Origin: Deroplatys truncata
Taxonomy: Eukaryota; Arthropoda; Insecta; Mantodea; Mantidae
NCBI GenBank assembly: GCA_030765065.1
Contig: CM060984.1
Location: 83,725,988-83,789,987 of the forward strand
Length of the DNA stretch: 64,000 bases
Reading direction: 5' to 3'
A program made the translations under genes and the position numbers. Position 1 is the first letter of the stretch; each line of letters begins with the position of its first letter. The notes beneath the pieces are model-generated. The model ran no database searches, was not told the DNA's origin, and saw nothing but the letters and a program-made list of their open reading frames with translations. Positions 11,171 to 23,517 of the stretch are shown here, piece by piece.

Positions 11171-12564
11171 TTACATGTCTTCCTGCCATACGGCATTCAT
11201 AAAGCACACTGCGCGATTCTCCTTTTTCCGCAATGGATTCATTAGAAACGAAGTTATGAAGCGCGATTATTTGTTTTATATTCCATATTGTTTAAGCAAT
11301 ATAAACACTGTAGTACATAAAGAGATTAGTAAAGTTGTAATGGGCAGAGAAAGAGTGACTTCTAAGTACATATTTGTAATAATACTGCATTTATCGCTAT
11401 TGTGTTTATACTCTACAGAGTGTATAAATAAATCACCGACTACGCTTACTATGTTGGAGGGGGGCATTAAAGTGAAAATTTTTCGAAAGGGAAATACATG
11501 TCCGGAAATACATGTGTTTGGACGCTGTGGGACATTAAAAGTTAGCACAATATGCATGTTTGGGAAGACGAAAATCCTCGCGAGTAGTATAGAAATGAGG
11601 TTTCAAGAGAACTAATGTGCAGGAATGTGCATTCATATGCAAATGAGGTGTCCCCCCAACCCCTCCCCACCAGCTGGTAATTTCTGCTTGCAGCTGAGGT
11701 TCATAAATATTCTTGAGTATAATGGATAGCTTGACAGGTAAGCAATTAAGGCTGTCAATCACCTGTCAAAATGAACCATAGAGTAATAAATTATCTTCTG
11801 TAATAAAGGCGTAGACGTTGTTCTACCAAATCCATATCCGCACAAATGTGCACTTCTGCACTGAAAAATCCAGTACTAGCTGCATTGTTTAACGACCACG
11901 TGCAAAAGAACAAAAGGTTATCCATCACCTGTCAAAATGAACAATACAGAATGCTGGAGTATTGTAAACAAAGAATCAGACTCTATTGTCCCAGCTCTAT
12001 TGAATTCCCTGAGTGTGTACTTTTAGGAATGCCACCTGCAACCTCGCAGTCACATAGTTTGACGAACACGTGCAAAATAACAATAGAACAGATTGATCCG
12101 AGTTAACAAAAGATTGATTAACAAAGGAACAGATTCTATTGTATCCCTTTCCATTGTCCCGGACACGTACATGTTAGGTGAATATAACAAAAGAAGCAGT
12201 CTGGTATAGCGTTAACAAAAGAAACTCGTGGAGGCTTTATAACTGATCCTGTCTTTGTTTCACCGTGGGTCAGTATACCTGCTAGATCATAAAACATTCT
12301 ACCACCGCTCGAGCCCGACATCTAGCAGCCTCACTGCCTAAGGCTAATCCCCTCCGAGAGCACTGCCTTCAAGAAGTCCTACGGGTATACCCGACCATAG
12401 TTATACAAGCTCTCTGTTTACGCTTCTATCGGCTCTTTCAAACAGCGATATCAAAAATGTAACTAACGTATAACATTACCTATATTAAGCCCATGTGTAT
12501 ACTTAGATATCCATAGATCGGTGTTCGATTCTTACTGCAATCAAAAATTTAATGTTTTAATTGT

Positions 12565-13045
12565 TAATGAGAAATTGATGCTTTGATAATATTATATCAT
12601 TACCCTGATTAATGAAAGGGTGTTCAGAGGTCCTAGTTCCATTTCTTACCGTGCGAAATTCTAATGCTTAATAAATATTAAACTATGAGGGTATGCGCGG
12701 TCAGATTAAAATATATTTAACAAATATAATTTAATTTTATATACCATTACCCTGTTTAATGAAATACGTTCACGAGTACCCAGAGTCCCATACTTTGAAT
12801 CTTACCCTGCGAAACTCTAATGTGTAATAACTATTAAATTATGGAAGCATACACGCAGACAAAAAATGTATTTAAAAATATCATTTAATTTTTATATAAC
12901 ATTAAGACGTTTAATAGGCTGTATTCTTAGGCACCCAGAAGCCCTAGTTTGAATCTTACGCAGCGAAACGCTATAATAAATATTAAACTATGTAGCATGG
13001 TCGGTCGGATTAAAATGTATTTAACAAATATAATTATTTGTATTA
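12565..13045. repeat. tandem repeat, three ~153-bp units
   Basis: Three diverged units each contain TTAATGAAA (or a variant), then a GTTTGAATCTTAC-like word (12635, 12792, 12946), then GCGAAA.TCTAAT, TATTAAACTATG and a TATTTAACAAATATAAT spacer. They lie just inside the left arm of the foldback-like element. Confidence 0.6.
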
Positions 13046-13084
13046 AACCCTGGCGTATAGTTAGATATCTCGATGCCTAGACAC

Positions 13085-13380
13085 GATTCTTTATTTCCTT
13101 TCTTCTCTCTTTCTTTTCCCTTTTCCCTCTTTCTATCTCTTTCTTTCTTCTCGACTTGCACACATCCAAGCGTTCACATATACACGAGCACTTGTAATAC
13201 ATAAACAAACATACACCAGTGCACACACATACACACACATGAACGCACGCACATACACACTCATGCACAGACACACACACACACACATTCACCAGTGCAC
13301 TTACTCACACATGCACATACACACACATGCACATACACACACATGCACATACACACTCGCGCACACGCACACACCCTGAA
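13085..13380. repeat. CT-rich then CA-rich low-complexity tract
   Basis: A pyrimidine-rich stretch (about 13090-13155) is followed by CA-rich repeats. These include an ~18-bp motif ACACACATGCACATAC repeated in tandem at about 13310-13350. Confidence 0.8.
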
Positions 13381-13439
13381 TGAAAAAAGATAAAACGATG
13401 CAATAAAAAGTAATTATAACCTTGGAATGCGACGCGCCA

Positions 13440-14600
13440 TTTACGCATTGTTGTAAGCTGGCCGGGATGCCTGGGTTCGAATTCTAGCAGTGGTTACAAA
13501 TTCATCTTCTAATAACTCCAAAATTAATTAAGATAAAGGCACCAAATAAACTTTATTACTTTTACGTCAATAGGTGGTTTCTTATGAATGTATATTTGGA
13601 TGTTTGGCGTCCTGGGTTCGATCCTTAATTATTAAATCTCCATTAATTCTGTAACTAGGAGAGATAGAGGGGTGGACTAAAGCATGATTGATAGCTCCTA
13701 TGGCGGGTAATTAATACTGTATATAGTTTCCAATCAGTTGTCCTTAATTCGAATCCCGATCTTTCAATGACTTTCTCAATTTTCCTCTATACCCTAGAAT
13801 ATATCACTTTGACTGATGGTGTAATTGCATACAGATCTTTTAAGCATGTCAAACTAATATTGTAAATAATTGTGTTTCTTGTGTTCTGAGTTCGAATATT
13901 GATTAAATGAAATTTACTCCGGAAATAATTAAGATAAAGACACCAAATATACCTTATTACGTTTATACTATTAGGTAGTTTCTTGTGAATGTATATTAGG
14001 GTACCAAGCGTCATGGGTTTAATCCTAAATTTTACAATCTCTATTATCTCACAAACTAGCAGAGATAGAGTTGCGAAACAGAGCATGAGTTTTAGCTCCT
14101 ATGATGGACAATTAATACAGCATATAATTGACAGTAGTCCTCAGTACGAATCCCGATCTTATGATTTCTTCAGTTTTCTTCTATACTCTAGAATATATCA
14201 CTTAGGTTAACGTCATAACTGCATACAGCTCTTTTAAACATGTCAGACTAATATTATAAATAATTTTGTTTCTAGTGTTCTGGGTTCGAATACTGATTAA
14301 ATTAAATTTACATACAAATTTAATAGCTTATGACGTAATTTAGATAGATACCTCAAATAAAAAGTAAGCAGAGTACCAGATCCCAAAATATCGTTATCAT
14401 GACAAACATTACTTTAAAGTACTCAGTTCGAATCCCGAAGTGTCGATTTCATATATCTTCAAACCTATCAATCATACCAACTTTGAGTAAAGATTATATA
14501 GTGGATGATGATGCAGGGAAGCTAAATGACCAAAAGTACATTTATTAAAGCATTACCAGGTTCGATTCTAGAAGCTTAAAATCTGTGTAACTCTGAAAAA
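13440..14600 (+). repeat. quasi-periodic array with tRNA B-box-like motif
   Basis: A GGTTCGAATCCCG-like word recurs at about 13474, 13615, 13747, 13888, 14015, 14145, 14282, 14425 and 14558, a spacing of 127-143 bases. A longer duplication of about 395-400 bp (three units) is superimposed: GCATACAGATCTTTTAAGCA at 13827 matches GCATACAGCTCTTTTAAACA at 14221. Some units also hold TAGCTCCTATGG, reminiscent of an A box, about 65-75 bases upstream. No unit folds into a convincing cloverleaf, so these are not called tRNA genes. Confidence 0.55.
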
Positions 14601-16472
14601 ATTACTTTGCTTGTGATTTTAGTGAAATGTAATGGTTTTCTGCGATAACCGAGTATTAAGCGTACAGGAATGCCATATTGTATACTGATTCTTTGGAGAA
14701 TAAAGGGAAGCTGAAAAGTAAGAAGTGAAATGAAAATGAAAACATGAAATAATACAGTATATGCATGCATTTAACTAAACAAGGGAGAAAATCTTCTACG
14801 CTACCTGCTAAGTGTATATTTCTAAAGTATTGCGGTAATAGAGTTGGAGGTAACCTTGGTGCAATGGGTAGAAGTGGCGGTTGTGCTAGGCTTTGAATGG
14901 CAACATATGACGGAATGAGAATGTGAGAATACTTCTCGTGTTGGTGTGACATATACAGTTAGCTATGGAACGAATTTAAATATGTTTGATGGAGCCAGAC
15001 ATCATGTCTCTTGGTGAGGTTATATGTCTGAAGTTAATATGCTCAGAGCATGAAAATAAGTGCTATACAACAGCCCAGCTTTCATGCAATGGTTTAAAGG
15101 TGAATTAAATGCTTGATCAACATTCATGTTACATCATTAAAAGACATTGATGTGAGTAAAATATCAGAGTTTAACCGCTTAATCAGTATTTAATTGCTTA
15201 AGTCTTCTCACGATTGGCTTGATAGTATATAAAAACAAGAAAACATATAGAGAATAAAAAATGAATGATGTTTAATATATAAATTACATTTTTATTAGCA
15301 GATAGACTCAACAAGATGCCTGAAGAGCGCAGGTTCCTGCCGACTCGGCGAGTTCAAGATCTCGAAATTGGTCTTAAATATGAGAAAGACCTTAAAGAGA
15401 GCTCAAACAAGATACGGTAACAGGGTCGCATCTTCGCTGGATGATTGTCAAGTGTTCTTCCTGAACGCTATAATTCGTTAATCAACGCAGAGCTTGCATA
15501 AATGCCTGGAAAATTATATCTCGAATGTAAGGGTATGACAGAGATGGGGAAATTTAAGGAATATAAATTGTCTCTTTACTCGCACCGAAAGCATGTAGAA
15601 ATGTCAATCTCAAGTATTCAATGTTTTCCTATTTTTACTATGAAAAAAATCATAAATAAAACAGCTGACTCGTTGATATTGCATATAAAGATACAAAAGA
15701 TACATGTTATAGAATTTATAAAAAAATTCATAAAATCACAATGTCACACGTTTTGAATGCAGATATATCACATTGAAGTAGCGTCAGATATCCGAATGTT
15801 TATACAAATCCTTTGTGTTTCATTTTACATGTGCCCTAACAAAAATGTACCAGCGTCGACACCTCCAAAAACATTTCGGTAAGAAGCGGGTGCTGAGACA
15901 TCTACATCACCGAAACGCGTTAAGACAGGATTCTTATATAACACTCCAGGGCATACGATGAAAAAACTCGGGCAATTTTGTATACAATCCAAAACATAGC
16001 TGAGAGTTAGCTCGAGCGAGTCTCCCTATATTCGGTGGAAATAAGAATTGTGAGCAGTAATTTAAATGATTGTGAAAATACTTTTAAATAGTGATGAAAT
16101 TTGTACCCTAAAACGCTTTGAATCCTGTATACATTAACATTATCAAGACTGTTTACTGTGTGGGAATAAATTACGAAAATAAAGAGACTTTCATTTAAAT
16201 AATAAAGAAATTTGCATAACCTATCCGTTACAAGTGAAACGTCATATATAGGAACGATGAGTTGGAGGAGGAAAGTGATGGAAATGCACGATAAATAATA
16301 ATAATAATAATAATAATAAAGAAAGAATGTATGCTTTAACATAATGTTTTTATTAATTAAAAATCCTTACTTTCCTAATGAAAAAATAAATCCTTACAAT
16401 GATTACTTTAAAATATAAGCTCCATCACATGAGCCAGAGGCTTGCATGTAAATACTTTATCATGAATTACGT
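14601..16472. other. core of foldback-like element, unassigned
   Basis: Unique-looking AT-rich DNA. Frames at 15502-15756 and 16007-16342 match no family I know. A (TAA)n microsatellite sits at about 16292-16320. Confidence 0.5.
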
Positions 16473-16739
16473 TAAATATATTTTTGATATCGCTGTTTGA
16501 AAGAGTCGATAGAAGCGTAAACAGAGAGCTTGTAAACTATGTTCGGGTATACCCGTAGGACTTCGTGAAGACACTGCTCTCGGAAGGAGATTAGCCTCAG
16601 CAGTGAGGGCTGCATGATGTCGGGCTGCAGTGGTGGTAGAATTTTTTATGATTTTGCCGGTAAACTGACCTCTCTGTTTTTCACACGGTCAAACAAAGAC
16701 AGGACCAGCTATAAAGCCTCCACAAGTTTCTTTCGTTAA

Positions 16740-19700
16740 GGGGACCTAGGACAGATTATATGATTTTCTACAATTTTTTTTCAATCTTATTAAAATTTTG
16801 TATTTTGGTTTCCCTCATTCTAAATAGCATTATGTGTAAATTTCAATAAAATTGATGAAGTAGTTTTTCAGATATGAGATATTTTCTGTTTTTCATATCG
16901 CGATATTTGAAAATTATGAAATACTCCATGCGGGACAAATTTTATTTTTCATCAGTACCACTTTGTCACATTAATATTTGAACTCCTTACAAATTATTCT
17001 AGTATGGTTTTTTCATTTTGTGCTTTGAATAACAAATTATTAATTATAATCATTAATGCAGATATTACAGCCTAAAAAGTAAAAATTTTTAGGGTTAATA
17101 GCCCACTGTGTCCAAGTTTTACATAGTAGCCCAAAAATGATACTACAACTTCTTTAGATAGAACAGTAGAACTATTATGCCAAGTTTCATGCAAAACTAA
17201 AGAAAACTATCCCGCATGGGACATTTGAGATATTGAAAAATGTCGTTCTGAGAAAACTTAAATTTTATATTGAAAACATCTATACAGCTAATGTACCTGG
17301 TGTAAAGGGTTAAAATTGTCCAGAACCATAGCTCTTTCCCTCCTTCTTCTTTTTAGTCTCTTCTGCTTGCAATTTCAACACCTTCTTCTTCTTTCTGGTG
17401 GACTTCTGCTGCTGTAATGTGGAGCGGCGACTTTCATACTTTCTGCAAGAATCTCTTTTCAGAGCTATTTTTCTTCCTATTCCAGTAATTTCTCTCCAGT
17501 TGAACTGGCTTTTACTACTTGTGAAGCAATGCATCCCATATTATATTCAGAAATGGCATCAATTACTCCTATGTCTAACCTCTTCCTGGAAACAAAGGTT
17601 TCCTTAGGACACTTTCTCCAAATTGAAGAATGCAAACTTTCATTTGCATTCTGAGTTCCACCTTGGGTGCATCTTGACAAAAGTTCAGTACAGGCTAGTC
17701 TTTGGTACAATGGTAGTATTTTTACTAGCATAGTAGAAGAAAACTGTATAGACATAACCTTATGGCTTTCTGGCTTTTTTTCTTCTGCAATACTTCTATT
17801 GTAGAAGCACCATGAATCCTTTCCAGAAGGACAATTACTATGTTTTGGGCTTTCATCAGTAGATGAGCAATGATACAAAGTGGCATAGATGGCAGATTTC
17901 ATTCTATCAACATCAGGTAAATTAGAGACAATGGCATTCCTATAATAATTGGTTAACTTGACAATATTAGCTTCTTTTAGTGTTCCTGGTCCTCGCCCAC
18001 CAAGTTGAGTGCCTTTTGCTTTCCATTCCTGTACCAAATTCCTTAATCCTGTACCCATTCTCTTGGCAATATGGTTAACACACTCTTCTTTTATAATTGT
18101 TATCTGATCCATATATAGCTTCCTTTATCAGGTGAAGGAATGTTTTGGCATCACCGTCAGATAATAGAGTTGTGTAGCGCATGGAACACTCACTTACAGA
18201 CCTCTTCCATAAGATATCTGCTGCAGAAACTTCCATAGCAACAGATGAACCAGAGTAATTCCTACAGCATTCTCCAGGTATACTTTTATGTCCTCTAAGC
18301 CATATGTTATACTCTGGAGTATCTTCTCCCAGTTCATTTTGAGAGAGGACACACATGGGGCAATATTTTGATAAAATTTCAAAGTCAATGACTAATCCAG
18401 TTAAAATATCAATTACTATCCCTATCCCATATAGAGATCTGAACCCTCTTTTGTGCCAGGTTCCATCAAAAGACACAGCTATATCTATTACTTTCTTATT
18501 TATGTTTGCTGCATTCAGATCCTTATGGGCTTTATGCACTGCTTCTCTTGATTTGGAAAGAACATTTTTTCTTATGGTCTCTGATTCATCTGCTAAGGCA
18601 TGCATATGCTTAGTGAATGTTTTAGAATCTATTATATTCAAATTCATGCTCATGCAAAATCTTTACATTGTTCTGTGACCACCTCCAATTTTTAAAAATG
18701 TCTCTATACATCTTCTATTTACATCAAAAGCAGCCTTTTTACTTTTGGAATCAGTCTTTACTTTTGGGCTGGAGTAAACATCTGAAAATGTCTTGTCACA
18801 ATTCTTACATTTTACAGTAAGCTTACATGCTAGGCCCTTATTTTCTCCTGTTTCAATAATCAAAGACTTTTCCTCAAACTCATCACATACTATATTGCCA
18901 CATAACTCATTCAGAACTTGTGAGTGAATTAAAATGTATTTATTTTCATATAGGTTAGGCTGTGTAAGTGGTGTTTCAAAATATCTGAGCTTTTTGTCAC
19001 TGGCAGAAATTATTTCATGTGTACTGGTATGTGTGGGTAATGTATTATGTACAACAGAAGTAGAATCTGAAATTTCTGTACTACTATTTGAATCAGACAA
19101 AATACTTTTGTGATCATATGGCAATGTTGATGGGCCAGGTTGTGATTCTATAGTTTCTTTGGGAACACCTTTCCATCTTTTTTCAATATTTTTCAGAGTC
19201 TTTAGCTTCCTTTTACTCATCCTACCTGTTGGTTTCCTCCAACTTGCACTTAGTGTATGCATTTCAATTACCAATAAATAAACTTGAAAGACACTGACAG
19301 TAATAACCTCACAAAACCAAGCTGCATGTATACATAACACATAATTATTTAAAACTTATAAAACAGATAAAATGTTACAAATAAATTCTTAAAATATTTA
19401 AATACTATAATAAAAATATATTTTACTGGTGTGAGACGGCTGTATATTTTGTTTCCAAAAAATCGGCTATATTTTGAACTCATGAAGATGAAGTTTTGTT
19501 GTAGTTACAGTAATGAACACTAGATGGAAGCAATAACCAATACACACTGACTATGGTGCAAATTTGAATGATTTTTTGGAAAGAAAGTAACTATTTTGCA
19601 AGCGAGAACAAAAATGGGCGTGGCAGGCATTTAAATTTCCGTGCAGTGGTTTTTAAAAATGGCTACCAAACCCTTTAAAAAGGTGCTTATCAGCATAAAA

Positions 19701-19803
19701 TGCATTTAAATATTTGACTAACATTATAAAGAGTTAATTTTTGCAGAAAACAAAAAATTGAAGATTTTGGCCATTTTCACTAACAAATCTGTCCTAGGTC
19801 CCC
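16740..19803 (-). mobile_element. Kolobok-like DNA transposon, full length, TTAA target site
   Basis: The element is bounded by perfect 18-bp terminal inverted repeats GGGGACCTAGGACAGATT (16740-16757, and reversed at 19786-19803). It is flanked by duplicated TTAA (16736-16739 and 19804-19807). It sits inside the right arm of the foldback-like element, whose sequence continues uninterrupted across the junction when compared with the left arm. The single gene inside runs on the minus strand. TTAA duplication with termini starting RRGG is the published signature of Kolobok; piggyBac also uses TTAA, but its transposase is different. Confidence 0.85.
17310..19220 (-). pseudogene. Kolobok/'Mutator-like' transposase, one stop and two frameshifts
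   Basis: The reading starts at an ATG at 19218-19220 (MSKRKLKTLKNIEKRWKG). The N-terminal third is polar and Ser/Thr-rich and leads to a CKLTVKCKNCDKTF zinc-like pair. A single in-frame TAA (18663-18665) follows GGGHRTM, and the frame continues with FCMSMNLN. The catalytic part contains VSFDGTWHKRGFRSLYGIG, the cluster CPMC...GHKSIPGECCRNYSGSS, and LLSDGDAKTF. A frameshift near 18090-18112 precedes VNHIAKRMGTGLRNLV, LGGRGPG and CTQGGTQNANESLHSSIW. A second frameshift near 17490-17530 restores the basic tail ending SYGSGQF. The order matches the family annotated in insects as Mutator-like transposase domain proteins. About 635 residues would be encoded, so the copy is nearly complete and was lost recently. 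Confidence 0.85.
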
Positions 19804-20499
19804 TTAACGCTATGCCAGACGGCTTTTTTTTGTTATATTGACCTAACATGTACGTGTCCGGGACAATGGAAGGGGATACATCAGAATCTGTTCCTTTGTT
19901 AATCAATCTTTTGTTAACTCGGGTCAATCTGTTCTATTGTTATTTTGCATGTGTTCCTTAAACAATGCGACTGCGAGGTTGCAGGTGGCATTCCTAAAAG
20001 TACACACTCAGGGAATTCAATAGAGCTGGGACAATAGCGTGTGATTCTTTGTTTAAAATACTCCAGCATTCTGTATTGTTCATTTTGACAGGTGATGGAT
20101 AACCTTTGTTCTTTTGCACGTGGTCGTTAAACAATGCGGCTAGCGCTGGCTTGTTTCAGTGCAGAAGTGCACATGTGTGCGGATATGGAATGGGTAGAAT
20201 AACGTCAACGCCTTTGTTACAGAAGATAATTTATTATTCTGTGGTTCATTTTGACAGGTGATTGACGGCCTTAATTGCTTACCTGTCAGGCTTTCCATTA
20301 TACTCAAGAATATTTATGACCCTCAGCTGCAAGCAGAAAGTACCAGGAGGTGGGGAGGGGTTGGGATGACCTCATTTGCATATGAATGCACATTCCTGTA
20401 CATTAGGTGCTATTGAAGCCCCATTTCTATACTACTCGCGTGAATAGGTGGTTGGAAGCAACCAGTGCAGGTTGAACGTGAACGTATGTATGGACTGGG

Positions 20500-20940
20500 A
20501 TAATTATGACCAGATCATGGGTCCGTATCTACCGCCAACAACACTAACAGGACGGACATAGCTCACGTTTGTCAGAGATGTTCTTCCTTCCCTACGTGAT
20601 GTGGTGTCACTACAGCTTCGCCAGGTAATGAGACTGAAACACGACCGACCTCCAACTCACTTTGATGCAAATTTACGACAACACCTGAACGCCACATATC
20701 ACAATCAATGGATTGGTAGAGGGGAACCTGTGCCATGGCCACCACGGTCACCTGGTCTTATACCTCTTGACTATTTTCTGTGGGATACCAAACTATGGTA
20801 TATGCTAGCCCGTAACATCAGAGGAGGGTCTTGCTGCACGAATCCACGATGCGACTGAAATACTGAGCACACAGTTGCACTTAACAATGCGTCTGTTTCT
20901 GCACCGCCGATGTACGCTCTCATTCGAGTAGGAAGTTAAC
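20500..20940 (+). pseudogene. rosa-type (DD41D) transposase, C-terminal remnant
   Basis: Frames spanning 20505-20858 read DQIMGPYLPPTTLTGR, then VSLQLRQVMRLKHDRPPTHF, then NQWIGRGEPVPWPPRSPGL and IPLDYFLWD. The second catalytic Asp (in KHDRPPTH) and the third Asp (in PLDYF) are 41 residues apart, the DD41D spacing of the rosa group within IS630-Tc1-mariner. The first Asp and the whole DNA-binding half are gone. At least one frameshift lies near 20600, and the frame breaks again after 20800. It belongs to the outer element at 11414-21164. Confidence 0.75.
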
Positions 20941-21224
20941 AGTTTGAGGCCCTTTTGTAATTTACTGCATGGGTGATGTTATTGTTGGGTTTCCTAAACG
21001 AAATATAGAACGTACACCTATCAGCATATCCAAAACATTCGCTAACTTGAAGCCTCACAGCGTCCGAATCATGTATTTCTGGAAATGGGTTCACCTTGAA
21101 AAATGTTCACCTTATTGTCCCCCTAACATACTAAGCGTTGTCAGTGCTTTTTCTATACACACTGTATATAGGTAAAGTGCACCATAGGTAGGTCTGTACG
21201 CATAGCTATAGTAAGGGACGTCAT

Positions 21225-21690
21225 TATCTATTGTTTCTAACACCTTCCAGGATGGCGGGAATGAAGTAATGGAACCACAGGAGACTACAGGCCGCAGTTA
21301 GACAGGCCACAGGGACTGCAGAAGTTTCTAACCGTTCCAGCTGGAAGACCCACTGCTGAAGCTGCCTAGAGAGGGCAATGAACGATCCATCGACCCAGCA
21401 GCCCTCTAGAGTGTCCATGAGAGTACTCTTTCCTTTGAGCAAAGCATCCGCGTCATCTGTCCGGCACCACCATACGCCACGAAACCTAAAAGCATGCCTA
21501 AAAGATGAGAAGGAAACGGAATGAAAGGGAAATAATGGAAAGGAAATCGTGGTAGATAAGAAACCACCTCAGCATTCGCCTACCGATCAGGAAAACCACA
21601 AAAAACTCAAAATTCACGTGGCAGTCGACGGGAATCGAATGTGACCTCACACGTTACCACGGAGCCATCTCACTCGGTGAAAATGTAATA
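21225..21690 (-). mobile_element. tRNA-derived SINE, family B
   Basis: On the minus strand the head reads ACCGAGTGAGATGGCTCCGT (A box TGGCTCCGTGG), followed by GATTCCCGTCGACTGCCACG. The middle has the CAGCATTCGCCTACCGATC and GGAAAACCACAAAAAACTC core. The tail (21240-21440) matches the plus-strand copies at 33090-33290 and 36850-37060 in reverse. Confidence 0.75.
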
Positions 21691-22619
21691 AGGTAGGCCT
21701 TTAATCCAGTAATGTAACCTTTATTAGTTGTATAATGCTGTAAAAGTAATAGGCAGTCATATCTTGCTTGAGAAATGTGGAAGCCTGCTTAAAGCCAGAA
21801 CACTTTACATGGACTGTTATTCTCAGCTACACAAAGCGAAAAAAACACATCCTCACTTATGAGCGTGGAGTATTTTGAGAATTTTACATTAGCATATACA
21901 AGGATCGCTTCTGTCATGTTTTTTGGATCTTATCTTTCAAGTGGAATCTTCCAGCTCGGACGTTACATTCCGCCGGTGACTTACCTCGAATGCCTTGTAA
22001 TTTAGATCTAAAAGGCAGATATACTCAGTAAATTATGCGCTGAAAATACAGCACTTAGATTCCTTTTTCTTGAAATTCTGGAATGTTACAAGTCCTCTAT
22101 ACCTCAGTGTGTATAGTGAGTGAAGTAGATAAATAGTAACGAAATTGAAATCATGTCAGTTATGGTAATGCTGTTAACGTAGGTAAGGAAGAATATCAGG
22201 CACATATCAAGAAAGGTATGGGCACCCACCGAAATTAAATACTGAGTAAAATAAAAACTATAATTTTTGCCTTCTTTGCCGCTTAATTGAGGTAGTATTA
22301 TACCCAAAAAAGCAACACCTACATTTCACAGTAAGTGTACGTTTCAGATTCACTGAAAAAAAAGTGTGTAGAGACAGCGAGAGAGAACAAATACCTAAAA
22401 TCTTATGTGATGCCTTCAAAACCACTTTGTCTGCCTATATTAAACTCTCAAATAATTAGTATTCATATACATATGATTCTTCACTCCTCGCTACGTTACT
22501 CGTTACTACTTATATTTTTACTTAGTTTGTTTCAAATTAAGCAAAAAAATTTAAACATACGGAAAAAGCATTCAAATATATATTTGTGTAAACAAGCTCT
22601 TGCGATGCAAAGAAAAAAA
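21691..22619. other. unassigned interval
   Basis: No gene or repeat recognised. AT-rich with short meaningless frames. Confidence 0.5.
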
Positions 22620-23517
22620 TCTGATGTGTTACACTCACATGACTTTCTCTACTCTTGTACAAACTATTTTTACAAAAGCTTATTCTCCGTCCACTTCATA
22701 TTAATCGAGATAAACGTTTGCAGAGAATTTTCTTGTAGATGTAAGGGGAAAATATATTTACAAGGGCAATATAGAAAAACAGTAGCCTTTAAGCACATAC
22801 ATATCTCTTAATAGCTGGTTGCTAGGTGCAGCACCATTTCCTTTGCCAGAGATTATAACTCTTTGCATATCCAAGACAAAAAAATGAATAACGAATTCCC
22901 ATTTGAAAAAATAAGTATTGAAAAATTTAAGGGAATAACAGGCAATATCTCGAAAATGGTTCACTAAACAACAAACATGTATATGAAATAAATTGTGTAT
23001 TTTAACGCGATCTACATTTTTTGTGTAGCAAAAGTTTGTCTATCTCTTATGGTTTACCAGTTATGCAAAAGTCGTTCACAGTGGAGAATACTTTTGGTGA
23101 TATTGCCAGAAAATTCAAGATATACATTTTGTTTGTCATGAAAATATCTTAAACATATGATATTTTAATCAAAATCGTTAGAGCCATTTTTGAGAAAATT
23201 AAAATTTTCGAAAAATGTTCCATGTAAAGGGTAATCTGGGGTGGGGGGATTTTCTTGAAAACCTTCGTGTCGCATCTCCGGAAGATACTGAACCTAAATA
23301 CCAAGTTTGGTGTTTATCCGACTGTTCGTTTCTGAGTTATGCTGTTCACAGGCAGACACACACACAGACACACAGACAGACAAACAGACGTGTTTCCAAA
23401 AATACTTTTTTTGGATTCAGGGGGTCTGAAAACATGTATTTCCGGTGAAATCTCGGTATCGAATTTTTGGGTGGAATACAATACTTCCCCTACTTACTAT
23501 ACGTAGTAGAGAAAGTA
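22620..23517 (+). mobile_element. HINE-like element, young copy 4
   Basis: Complete ends, subterminal ACTTTCTCTAC / GTAGAGAAAGT, an AC/AGAC microsatellite at about 23348-23392 and the CTACTTACTATACGTAGTAG palindrome at the 3' end. Inserted next to an A-run (AAGAAAAAAA). Confidence 0.85.

Larger units (their letters stand above)
11579..20440. mobile_element. foldback-like element with ~890-bp inverted arms
   Basis: The left arm (about 11579-12467) is repeated in reverse at about 16473-20440 once the Kolobok-like insertion is removed. By eye the arms agree at roughly nine bases in ten over more than 800 bp. The outer end is CGCGAGTAGTATAGAAATG on both arms, the inner end CAAACAGCGATATCAAAAAT. 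The arms themselves contain degenerate subrepeats about 165 bp apart: ATCACCTGTCAAAATGAAC at 11757 and 11924, and CACGTGCAAAA at about 11897 and 12066. Long arms made of subrepeats around unrelated core DNA are typical of foldback elements. No transposase is visible in the core, and I could not identify a target duplication. Confidence 0.6.
11414..21164 (+). mobile_element. rosa-type (DD41D) transposon, outer shell of a nest
   Basis: The terminal inverted repeats are about 155 bp: left from CAGAGTGTATAAATAAATCA at 11414, right (reversed) from CAGTGTGTATAGAAAAAGCA ending at 21164. Shared inner words include GGACGCTGTG and CTTA.TATGTT. TA flanks both ends (11412-11413, 21165-21166). Between the right TIR and the nested element lies a transposase C-terminal piece (20505-20940). 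The element was first reduced by internal deletion and then disrupted by the foldback-like element at 11579-20440. Confidence 0.65.

Noticed and set aside
13077-13292. Cys/Val-rich frame (VCVCVSVHECVCA)
   Set aside because: Translation of a CA-rich low-complexity tract.
15502-15756. Possible small host gene in the foldback core
   Set aside because: No domain, no codon bias, no splice context and no homologous second copy. Random open frame.
16740-19803. piggyBac transposon, because of TTAA
   Set aside because: The encoded protein has none of the piggyBac motifs and instead matches the Mutator-like/Kolobok type. The GGGG start also fits Kolobok.
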